Origin: JBBIPA01 sp963820495
Lineage (GTDB): Bacteria > Chloroflexota > Dehalococcoidia > GIF9 > UBA5629
Assembly: GCA_963820495.1 (NCBI GenBank)
Contig: CAWGAF010000001.1
Coordinates: 930,001 to 994,000 of the forward strand
Length of the DNA stretch: 64,000 bases
Reading direction: 5' to 3'
Positions within the stretch are counted from its first letter, which is position 1. Each line of letters starts with the position of its first letter. The notes beneath the pieces were generated by a model. The model worked only from the letters and a program-made list of their open reading frames with translations. It made no database searches and was not told where the DNA came from. Positions 35,796 through 43,561 of this stretch are shown here, in pieces. The translations under genes were made by a program, and so were the position numbers.

Positions 35796-36617
35796 ATGGA
35801 AGACGTATTTCGGGGAATGTGGGTCGTGGCCTACCGGGAACTACTTCGGTTCATTCAGGAGCGGTCACGTATCTTCTCGTCCTTTGCTATGCCTCTACTG
35901 TTCCTGGTAATCTTTGGCGCCGGTTTCAACCGAATCATAGGAACAATGGCCCCAGGAGTTGATTTCATCAAGTTCATGTACCCGGGCATTATTGCCATGA
36001 CTGTACTGACGAACTCAGTAATGTCGGGGCTGTCTGTGGTATGGGATCGTGAGTTCGGGTTTTTGAAAGAAATCCTGGTAGCACCGCTAGGGCGAAGTGG
36101 AATAGTACTGGGCAAGGCAGCAGGCAACGCTACAGTTTCTGTTATGCAGGGTATTATTATGCTTGTGCTGGCACCAATACTTGGTGTATCGCTCAGCCCT
36201 ATACTGGTAATCGAGCTCATACCAATGCTAATTGTAATATCCATGTCCCTTTCTGGCTTGGGCGTCCTTATAGCTTCACGTATGCGATCTCAGCAGGGGT
36301 TCCATATAATCGTACAACTCATTATCTTCCCCCTGATATTTTTATCCGGTGTCTTCTTCCCGGTAAACAATGTGCCCACCTGGCTCGGGTTCATCTCAAA
36401 AATCAACCCGCTAACTTATGGCGTCGATGCTATCCGTCAACTTTTCCTGGGTGGAGAAATAGCGTCCTCGGCTGGAGCTATAGGACAAAGCAATTACGTT
36501 ATTGGGGTGACAGTCTTTGGCCACACAATGACCGTGCTTGAAGATATGCTGGTCGTGATAATCTTTGGCGCCGTGCTGTTGTCAATTGCCGCATGGTCTT
36601 TCAGCAAACAAGAATAG
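35796..36617 (+). CDS. ABC-2 type exporter permease
   Basis: The 273-residue protein has six predicted membrane helices and the ABC-2 pattern REFGFLKEILVAPLGRSGIV after the second helix, then IIFPLIFLSGVFFPVNNVP and INPLTYGVDAIRQLFLGG near the end. It is co-transcribed with the DrrA-like ATPase. Confidence 0.92.
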   Translation: MEDVFRGMWVVAYRELLRFIQERSRIFSSFAMPLLFLVIFGAGFNRIIGTMAPGVDFIKFMYPGIIAMTVLTNSVMSGLSVVWDREFGFLKEILVAPLGRSGIVLGKAAGNATVSVMQGIIMLVLAPILGVSLSPILVIELIPMLIVISMSLSGLGVLIASRMRSQQGFHIIVQLIIFPLIFLSGVFFPVNNVPTWLGFISKINPLTYGVDAIRQLFLGGEIASSAGAIGQSNYVIGVTVFGHTMTVLEDMLVVIIFGAVLLSIAAWSFSKQE

Positions 36618-36644
36618 CCAATTTAACTCTCTTAACGTCAAAAC

Positions 36645-37820
36645 ATGACAGAAATTAGCATCTATTGCAACCGCAACTTCCAAATCGCATTAGGCGCAAG
36701 CATAGTTATGATGATGATGGTTGCCACAATAGTCCCCGCTTTCCCGAAGGTAATGGAGGCATTTAAGCTCACCGAGCAATCTGTAGGACTACTCATCACT
36801 GTCCATACTCTTCCTGGCTTTCTATTTGCTCCGCTAGGCGGCATCGTGGCTGATAGACTAGGCAGGAAAAAACTGCTTATGGGTTCCCTTTTGTTATTTG
36901 GTATATTTGGCGGAAGTTGCGCTTTAGCCCCTGACTTCAATACACTCTTGATCCTGCGAGCGTTGCAAGGAATAGGCGCGGCGCCACTACTGAGCATCAG
37001 CGCAACAATTATTAGTGACACTTTCTCTGGGCATAAGCGAGCCGAGGCTTTGGGGATTAATACTACAGTTATGTATACAGGTTATATTATTTATCCCCTC
37101 ATAGGTGGAGCATTAGCTGGCTTGACCTGGAACTATCCTTTTCTACTCTTTCTAGCAGCCATACCTCTCGGTCTTTTAGCCATTTTTGCTCTGCAATATC
37201 CAGAGCCAAGGAACAGGCAAAGTCTGGGTGATTACTTAGGAGATGCCCTGCACTACCTGAAAAATTGGAAGGTGGTGTGGCTTTTTTCGGCAACTGTGAT
37301 AACCTACGTACTTCTTTATGGAGCTTATCTTACTTACTTTAGCATCCTCATAGCAGAGCGGTTTCATGCTTCTCCCCTTACAGTAGGGCTGTTTGTTTCG
37401 GCAGTGGGCTTATTTACCGCTATCATATCTTCACAGGTAGGAAGAATCAGTAAAAGGTTTTCGGTGGTGTCTTTAATCATAAGTGCCTTTGTTATTTACG
37501 CCATCGCTATGGCAATCATCCCCGTAATGCCAGAGCTGTGGTTCTGCCTATTACCAGCAATAGCCTTTGGTATTGCTCATGGGCTAAACCTGCCCAGTAT
37601 GACCGTAGTAGCATCACAGGTCACTCCCCCAGAGCACCGAGCAAGCTTTATGGCTATACATGGCACTATGATCCTATTAGGAATGACAATAGCACCTCTA
37701 GTAATTGGGCTGGCTTTTAGCCTTACCAATCTAAATGTTACTTTTATAATAGCTGCTCTAATTGCTTTAATAATACCCATCATGGCTGTGATAATAAGTA
37801 GGAAAAGACTATCCGCTTAA
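36645..37820 (+). CDS. MFS transporter, drug-efflux type
   Basis: The 391-residue protein has twelve predicted helices. Motif A is present as GGIVADRLGRKKLLMGS, and RALQGIGAAPLLSISATII is the motif B region of the proton antiporter group. It follows the ABC-2 exporter by 27 bases, so the three genes may form an efflux operon. Confidence 0.88.
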   Translation: MTEISIYCNRNFQIALGASIVMMMMVATIVPAFPKVMEAFKLTEQSVGLLITVHTLPGFLFAPLGGIVADRLGRKKLLMGSLLLFGIFGGSCALAPDFNTLLILRALQGIGAAPLLSISATIISDTFSGHKRAEALGINTTVMYTGYIIYPLIGGALAGLTWNYPFLLFLAAIPLGLLAIFALQYPEPRNRQSLGDYLGDALHYLKNWKVVWLFSATVITYVLLYGAYLTYFSILIAERFHASPLTVGLFVSAVGLFTAIISSQVGRISKRFSVVSLIISAFVIYAIAMAIIPVMPELWFCLLPAIAFGIAHGLNLPSMTVVASQVTPPEHRASFMAIHGTMILLGMTIAPLVIGLAFSLTNLNVTFIIAALIALIIPIMAVIISRKRLSA

Positions 37821-37839
37821 TTGCAGTGCCAACATTACT

Positions 37840-39198
37840 TTATTTCGTAATAACCCTATCTGCTACCTTGCTGAGAATTTCCCAGATTTGATCCATCCAA
37901 TCAAGGTGTTCTGGTTTCATCAGGCAGGAACGCAGACATGTCACCTGCTCTTCATCCATAATTACTTCATGCCAGGAGTCTTTTAACAATTTGGTCGGGT
38001 AATTAAAAATCGCCAGATGAAGATTATACGAAGCCGCAACCTTAAACATCTCCACGGAGAGCTTCGAGATTAGACTTGCCCTTTCAGCACTTGGTGCCCA
38101 GACAACAATATCCAGCTCCGGCTCGATAATTGTTTTGAATTGCGAAGCATTTAACAACTTTTTATACAGCAATAGGGCTGCTTCCCGTGATTTGGACAGG
38201 TTTCCGGCGAATTCCCCACCTGGTACCATGGGTAATAGTCTCTGCGTTGCCCAGAGCGCTACGGCAGATGCGCCAGGCCTGGAGCATTCCAGGCTTATCT
38301 CTCCTAGGTGGAGTTCCGAGGAGTTAAAATAGGTATATGGTGAATCATGCTTATAGAGCGTCCCAACGCTTGGATCTTTGAAAAGAATGCAGCCACAACC
38401 ATAGGGTTGTAGACCATGCTTATGAGGATCAATGACAATTGAATCGACCTGCGTAAGGCGATCGAACACCTCTCGGGCGGAATTGCTTAAATTATCAGCA
38501 AGGATAAAATAACCTCCATAGGCAGCATCGGCATGCAGGCGAAAACCATATTCCTGCTTCAGCTTGAGTATTTCGGGAAGTGGGTCTATAGAACCGACGC
38601 CTGTCGTTCCGATTGTGGCTACTACTGTACCGACATTACCACGTTCCAGAACTTTCTCCAAAGCACCTAGCTCGATTCGTGCCCGGCTATCACAGGGGAC
38701 AGCCTGAAAAGTTAGCCCCAAAACCTCTGAAATTCTTCGATGGGTATAGTGAGCTTGTTCCGAAGCAACAATTGTCATACCTGGCTTGAGCCGTCCCGAA
38801 ACCCACAGCGCTTCCAGATTAGCCATAGTTCCGCCGCTACACAGATGTCCCAGATGGCTATTCCAGCCAAACAGATTGGCGATTTCAGCGACTGCTTCTT
38901 TCTCCATAGCGGAACTGGCACGACCACCATCCAGTGCGTGATTATTGGGATTAATCCACAGAGAAAGCATGTAGGCAAGGCGAGCTATAGGATGAGGTGG
39001 CTTCATCATCTGGCCAGCATAATAGGGATGGAAGTACGGATAATTATCCTGTAACCTGTCAGCAACCTCCAACAGTACCTTCCTTAATGCATCGATATCA
39101 TAGTCAACATGAACCTCAGGTAGCCCCGAAAAGCCGCTTTCCAACCGTTCCAGAGCCTCTGTTAGCAATGGAAGACTTTTTGACTCAAGCTGCGGCAT
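37840..39198 (-). CDS. PLP-dependent group II amino acid decarboxylase-like
   Basis: The 452-residue enzyme has the Schiff-base Lys in IDPHKHGLQPYGCGCILFKD, the motif LHADAAYGGYFIL with the PLP-binding Asp, and HLCSGGTMANLEALWVSGRL. These fit the aromatic-amino-acid/glutamate/tyrosine decarboxylase family, whose members release CO2 from amino acids to give amines. The substrate cannot be read from the sequence. It is convergent with the MFS gene and divergent from the accessory island. Confidence 0.85.
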   Translation of the reverse strand: MPQLESKSLPLLTEALERLESGFSGLPEVHVDYDIDALRKVLLEVADRLQDNYPYFHPYYAGQMMKPPHPIARLAYMLSLWINPNNHALDGGRASSAMEKEAVAEIANLFGWNSHLGHLCSGGTMANLEALWVSGRLKPGMTIVASEQAHYTHRRISEVLGLTFQAVPCDSRARIELGALEKVLERGNVGTVVATIGTTGVGSIDPLPEILKLKQEYGFRLHADAAYGGYFILADNLSNSAREVFDRLTQVDSIVIDPHKHGLQPYGCGCILFKDPSVGTLYKHDSPYTYFNSSELHLGEISLECSRPGASAVALWATQRLLPMVPGGEFAGNLSKSREAALLLYKKLLNASQFKTIIEPELDIVVWAPSAERASLISKLSVEMFKVAASYNLHLAIFNYPTKLLKDSWHEVIMDEEQVTCLRSCLMKPEHLDWMDQIWEILSKVADRVITK

Positions 39199-39792
39199 AA
39201 AGCACCCCCGATTAATAATTAAACGCAGTCACCTGAAGATTTTTACTCTGGGGAGGTGGTGGCCTGAAGAAATTGGGAATTACCACAAGTCCCCCATTGT
39301 GTATTATAGCCAAAACTGGCACTTATTATCTAGAGTCCTCTTAACTTAAAAGTAATCACCTATTGGTATCAAATTTGTTTTTGTCATAGCTTATATTAAC
39401 CAGTGTTTTAGGGTATGCCTCCTTTGTGCAGGGAGGGTCAATGGTTCGAATCACCTCAACTCCACCATAGTGGTAATATCTTCACCACAGATTATCTTCG
39501 ATTTATCGCTGAGAGTTCTAATTTTTCCTTTTTCCATTCGTAAGACTGGTAATTTTATTACGCTAGCTCACACGTTTCGTCATTTTGTTATCCATTTGTT
39601 ATTGACGTACCTGCAACGTAGGTGTATTATAATTTCAAATATCGACACTAATCCACGAAATTACGGTAACGGCTCGCTTAATAACTGATACAAAGATTGT
39701 CTGGTGTAAGACATCATATGAACAATATATTATATTATTAATTAGTACATTGAGTTATTCATTCCAACATTTTAGGGAGGCAAGGAGGAAAA
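39199..39792. other. Intergenic boundary of the accessory island
   Basis: The 594-base gap contains the tRNA/tmRNA-like fragment at 39418-39467. After it the sequence turns strongly A/T-rich, with promoter-like AT tracts around 39720-39750, and no convincing gene. A 72-codon frame at 39470-39688 has no ribosome-binding site and no recognisable pattern. AGGGAGGCAAGGAGG before 39793 is the ribosome-binding site of the first island gene. Confidence 0.5.
39418..39467 (+). other. tRNA/tmRNA 3'-end-like fragment, possible attachment site
   Basis: The stretch contains a stem-loop CCTCCT-TTGTGCA-GGGAGG like an anticodon arm, then GGTTCGAATC like a T-loop, and ends CAACTCCACCA with an encoded CCA. 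The T-stem does not pair well and no matching 5' half (GGAGTTG) is seen upstream, so it is not a complete tRNA. Such 3' fragments are typical scars of integrative elements. The accessory operon begins 325 bases further on. Confidence 0.4.
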
Positions 39793-40653
39793 ATGCAAAG
39801 TCGAGTTAGACCAAATTTTGAGCAATCACTTGCCAAAACCGAGTTGGACGCCGTAGCTACACTGAAAGTGGCAAGTGCTCTAATGACGTCACTACGCAGA
39901 TATTTAAACGCGGCTAAAACAGGTAACTTGCGCGAACTCCGTTCTTCTTTAGAGGCTGCCGAAAAGGCATTAGCAGCTTTTAAGCAGCAGTTCACCAATA
40001 CTAAAGAAGGATGGGGCTTTGACGAGGAGAGCTACTTCGCAAGTGGCCTGTACTCCTCTGAAATTATCGAACTCGGCAGGCAAATAGGTGTCAACATATT
40101 TGAGCGCGATGAATGCCTCTATTGCTACCCTGTTCTCATTCATGTCTCCCCCAATGACAAAGCAGTATTCATTGATAAGAAGCGCGAAAATCGTATTCGT
40201 CCGTCTGTGTTACTAACCAAGCTGAAGGAGTTGCAGCGCAAACCGCCTCGATTTAGACCAGAATCATTTCTAGAAATACTCTTTAAAGCCTACCGTATAG
40301 CTTTAGCGACCCGTATAGCTTTAGCGACCCGTATAGCTTTAGCGACCCGTATAGCTTTAGCGACCCGTCACAAGGAAATTTTCCAAACGGCACCTGTAAT
40401 TCCACTAAAGGAAATATATGAGCTTTTAACCCTTCTACCGGGGCAGACAAAAGAATACAGCAAACAGGAGTTTGTCAGGGACATATATCTGTTACACCGC
40501 AGCGGCGCAGATACAACAAAAACCGGAGCAAAGGTTCGTTTTCCTGCAAGTACTGCTACTAGAAATCCCAGCAAAATCATGACTGTAATTACCGAGGCAG
40601 GAGAAGAAAAAAGCTACTACGGCATATCATTTACAGCGTCTTCTCGGGAGTAA
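39793..40653 (+). CDS. Defence-island protein with four RIALAT repeats, unknown
   Basis: This is the first gene of a five-gene operon. The 286-residue protein has a helical N-terminus (about 1-75, with repeated Ala/Leu-rich helices), then a central part YPVLIHVSPNDKAVFIDKKR. At residues about 168-191 four exact RIALAT units follow. The C-terminal region IPLKEIYELLTLLPGQTKEY to YYGISF looks like a winged-helix-type fold. I do not recognise a family. Its position just before two ATPase-like genes resembles the small adaptor genes of BREX-like loci (inference). The next gene starts 5 bases after its stop. Confidence 0.75.
   Translation: MQSRVRPNFEQSLAKTELDAVATLKVASALMTSLRRYLNAAKTGNLRELRSSLEAAEKALAAFKQQFTNTKEGWGFDEESYFASGLYSSEIIELGRQIGVNIFERDECLYCYPVLIHVSPNDKAVFIDKKRENRIRPSVLLTKLKELQRKPPRFRPESFLEILFKAYRIALATRIALATRIALATRIALATRHKEIFQTAPVIPLKEIYELLTLLPGQTKEYSKQEFVRDIYLLHRSGADTTKTGAKVRFPASTATRNPSKIMTVITEAGEEKSYYGISFTASSRE
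40294..40365 (+). repeat. Four exact 18-bp tandem repeats inside a CDS
   Basis: The unit CGTATAGCTTTAGCGACC occurs four times without a mismatch and encodes RIALAT each time. Because 18 is a multiple of three, copy number can change by slippage without breaking the frame. Perfect identity implies recent expansion. Confidence 0.95.
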
Positions 40654-40658
40654 TATTG

Positions 40659-41660
40659 GTGACTAAATCCATCGATTTTGACAGTTGGCAGTCAGTGCTT
40701 CGTCAAGAATATCTGCAAGATTTCATTAAGAATGGCGGGGCCAGTGTCAAGTTTATAGTGCCTCTAGACGGACTTGATAATAACACACTATTAAAAGAAC
40801 TCAAGAAAGCCGCCGAAGAGGATGGTTATCTCTTTGCCTCAATTGATGCAGCTACAACTAAGTTACATATGATTGACAAGGTGTTCCATGCGATCGCAAA
40901 ACAAGTAGGCTGGGATGATCTCGCATATGCGTTTCTCTGTAGGGTATTATCCGCAAAGCAATATCAACTGCCTGAAGAGCAAAAGGCCTTTAGCCTGACA
41001 AACCTTGCCTCACTAAATGGGTTCAACATAGGGGAAATGAGGCGTATCATAATGGGACTTTTGACATCGGGGCTCTTTAAGGATTTTACAATGACTCAAG
41101 AGTTTCGGATTGCTATGCTAAGGTTATGCCAAGCGCAACTTGAACCGCAAGAACCAGTCGCACACGATGCAGAAATAGTCAAAGAATGGCTGTATGGAGA
41201 ACTACGATTGATATCGGCATTAAAGCCGGCCTATATCTACAGAAAAATCGGCCGTCACAACGGTCGTCATATACTATTCTCTCTAGCGCGTTGGCTACAC
41301 ATCACAGGGAAAACAGGACTAGTTATCACACTGGATATCTCACGCTTTATGGAATCCAAAAGGCTACTTGATGGTTCTATATATTACAGCAAGCCTGCGA
41401 TTTTAGAGGGGTACGAGGTGCTAAGGCAATTCATCGATGGCACTGATGAACTCCAATTCTGTCTCATTCTGGTTTTGGCACCACCGAGCTTCTTATCGCT
41501 GGAAGAAGAACACAGGGGACTGCGGGCATATGATGCACTGAGGCTTCGCATCTGGGATGAGGTACGAGATAAGCAACGCACTAATCCACTAGCCTGTTTA
41601 ATTCGCCTTTCTGACAAAAGTCAAACGAAAGAATTGGCAGAACCTGGAGGCATTCAATGA
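40659..41660 (+). CDS. ATPase-like BREX-type protein lacking Walker A
   Basis: A TTG at 40656 is in frame, but GGGAG at 40646 is better spaced (8 bases) from the GTG at 40659, giving 333 residues. The beginning (VKFIVPLDGLDNNTLLKELK, then GYLFASIDAATTKLHMIDKV) looks like the start of a DUF2791/BrxC-BrxD-type ATPase in which the P-loop Gly-Lys-Thr is lost. TGKTGLVITLDISRFME resembles a Walker B strand. It probably acts as an inactive partner of the ATPase encoded next, whose gene overlaps it by 4 bases. This family reading is an inference from layout. Confidence 0.6.
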   Translation: MTKSIDFDSWQSVLRQEYLQDFIKNGGASVKFIVPLDGLDNNTLLKELKKAAEEDGYLFASIDAATTKLHMIDKVFHAIAKQVGWDDLAYAFLCRVLSAKQYQLPEEQKAFSLTNLASLNGFNIGEMRRIIMGLLTSGLFKDFTMTQEFRIAMLRLCQAQLEPQEPVAHDAEIVKEWLYGELRLISALKPAYIYRKIGRHNGRHILFSLARWLHITGKTGLVITLDISRFMESKRLLDGSIYYSKPAILEGYEVLRQFIDGTDELQFCLILVLAPPSFLSLEEEHRGLRAYDALRLRIWDEVRDKQRTNPLACLIRLSDKSQTKELAEPGGIQ

Positions 41661-42937
41661 GGTCAGAAACGCAGCTTGAAAGTAAGCGCGCCATAGAAGC
41701 TCTGCGCGCCGGAGTGCCTAATCGAAATGCAGTACGGGCTCTGGGTTGTTCACAGCCTGCCATTGAGGAACGATTCAAGAAACAACTAGATTCGGTGAGT
41801 GGTACAATATCGCAAGAAACCACGGCAGTTGGGACCCTTTTTGCTGGCGACTTTGGCACAGGTAAGTCCCACTTGCTGGAATATTTACAGCACATTGCAT
41901 TACAGAATAACTTCGTTTGTAGTAAAATCGTCATAAGCAAAGAAACTCCGCTTTATGACGCTGGCAAAGTATTCAATGCTGCAATGGAATCTGCGAAGTT
42001 ACCAGATCGCACCGGCGCAGTATTGACAGAAGTAGCCCAAAAATTGGGTGACTCTAAATTCAACAACCGCGAATACGCTGAATTCTTTAAGTGGGTAAAT
42101 CGTCCTGATAACGGGTTGAGTACCCGTTTCGCCGCAACTGTATTTATACTTGAAAGGGCAGGGGTTGATCGTGCACCTGAAATCTCAGATCGTATAATAC
42201 AATTCTGGTCAGGAAATCCGATAGGTGTTGGAGAGCTACGCAAGTTGCTCAGAGACGTAGGCGAGGCCGCAACATACAAAATAGACAGGGTTTCAGCCAA
42301 AGAACTGGCATCACAGCGCTACAGTTTTATTCCACGATTGATGGCAGCCGCGGGGTATGCAGGTTGGGTAATTCTGATTGATGAAGTTGAACTGATTTGC
42401 CGCTATTCTTTGAGACAACGAGCTAAATCTTACATGGAAATTGCCCGACTCATGGGAAAACTGGAAGGAGAAAGCACCCCTGGCCTCACAGCCGTCCTTT
42501 CTATTAGCGAAGATTTTGTAAGCCTTGTCCTTGAGGAACGCAACGATGAAGAGAAAATTCCAGGAAGATTGCGAGCTGGAGGTAGCGCCGAAGAGTTATT
42601 GCTAGCGAGCCAGGCAGAACAAGGAATGCGCATCCTAAGAGATAGTATGCCACTTGAAAGCCCCACTGATACGCTTATACGTGAAATATACAACAAAGTT
42701 CGTAGTGTTTACACCACTGCATATGGCTGGGACCCGCCAGAAGACTATGGTGACTATGACAAAGATGCGCGGCTCAGGCAGCATATCAAAAAGTGGATCA
42801 ATGCGTGGGACCTTATACGTCTTTATCCAGGCTACAAACCGAAAATTCAAGTTACTGAATTAAAGCAGGATTACTCTGAGATGCCAGAAATAGAACAGCC
42901 ATCAGATGACGGCATAGATGAGGAAAAAGTAAGTTAA
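41657..42937 (+). CDS. BrxD-like ATP-binding protein (DUF2791 type)
   Basis: The 426-residue ATPase has Walker A GDFGTGKSH (Lys70), the following helix LLEYLQHIALQNN, and KIVISKETPLYDAGKVFNAA. Walker B is WVILIDEVELI near residue 235, followed by YMEIARLMGKLEGESTPGLT. These fit the BREX ATP-binding (BrxD/DUF2791) family. In BREX loci such proteins act with large helicases and a PglZ/PglX core, none of which is found here besides the helicase. The N-terminus ESKRAIEALRAGVPNRNAVR is typical of the family. The gene overlaps the preceding gene by ATGA. Confidence 0.8.
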   Translation: MRSETQLESKRAIEALRAGVPNRNAVRALGCSQPAIEERFKKQLDSVSGTISQETTAVGTLFAGDFGTGKSHLLEYLQHIALQNNFVCSKIVISKETPLYDAGKVFNAAMESAKLPDRTGAVLTEVAQKLGDSKFNNREYAEFFKWVNRPDNGLSTRFAATVFILERAGVDRAPEISDRIIQFWSGNPIGVGELRKLLRDVGEAATYKIDRVSAKELASQRYSFIPRLMAAAGYAGWVILIDEVELICRYSLRQRAKSYMEIARLMGKLEGESTPGLTAVLSISEDFVSLVLEERNDEEKIPGRLRAGGSAEELLLASQAEQGMRILRDSMPLESPTDTLIREIYNKVRSVYTTAYGWDPPEDYGDYDKDARLRQHIKKWINAWDLIRLYPGYKPKIQVTELKQDYSEMPEIEQPSDDGIDEEKVS

Positions 42938-42976
42938 CGTATTAAGCCTCCATATTATGGATGAGGATTAACGCAC

Positions 42977-43525
42977 ATGCCAATACCTTTCCGCGATGCG
43001 GATGAAATAGAAGAATTAGGTTCGGTTGCGTATTTAAAAATCGATGCTATTGAAGACAGGGGAATATATCGAGGGGCGCTGTTCCTCATAAATGCCCGGG
43101 GAGAACCGCTTGAGTTTACATACAACTCTATCGAGACACCCACCACTCATCTATGGCGACAAGAGGATATTTGTAGACACGCTACCAGGAAGTTGACTAC
43201 ATCATTGCTTTCTACTTGCCCAAGAGTCCCTCAATTCGTCATTTGCCTAGCTGACGAAATTGACCACATGTTATTTTGCAACGAGATCCACCTCTCGATA
43301 CCTGTATGTCGTGTCGCTTTTATTAGCAGAGCCACCACTCATTCTCCATTGGAAGTCCAAACATCAATCGAAGATCCCCAACCCTTGCATCTCTTTTGGT
43401 TTCCAGGGAAACCTACTGATGAATCTACTGTACACGGTTTGCTCAATAGACTCATTACTTCCGGTCTCCTCCTAGAACCATTCGATAGAGCCATGGTCGG
43501 AATAAAAGAGGTATATAAACACTAG
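42977..43525 (+). CDS. Defence-island protein of unknown function
   Basis: The 182-residue protein sits between the BrxD-like ATPase (39 bases upstream) and the helicase-nuclease (36 bases downstream). I do not recognise a family. Visible features are a likely beta-rich N-terminus (VAYLKIDAIEDRGIYRGALF, INARGEPLEFTYNSIETP), several Cys residues and the motif LHLFWFPGKPTDES. No signal peptide or membrane segment is present. Conservation of its place beside helicase genes in other genomes would support a role in the same system. Confidence 0.7.
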   Translation: MPIPFRDADEIEELGSVAYLKIDAIEDRGIYRGALFLINARGEPLEFTYNSIETPTTHLWRQEDICRHATRKLTTSLLSTCPRVPQFVICLADEIDHMLFCNEIHLSIPVCRVAFISRATTHSPLEVQTSIEDPQPLHLFWFPGKPTDESTVHGLLNRLITSGLLLEPFDRAMVGIKEVYKH

Positions 43526-43561
43526 AAAGCATAAAACCTAGAATAAGGTGATTAAAATAGC

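Noticed and set aside
39418..39467. Functional tRNA-His
   Set aside because: The anticodon-like loop reads GTG, but the T-stem does not pair and no 5' half exists.
39470..39688. 72-codon open frame after the tRNA-like fragment
   Set aside because: No ribosome-binding site or recognisable pattern; A/T-rich intergenic DNA.
40294..40365. CRISPR-like array
   Set aside because: The four units are contiguous with no spacers and lie in frame inside a coding region.
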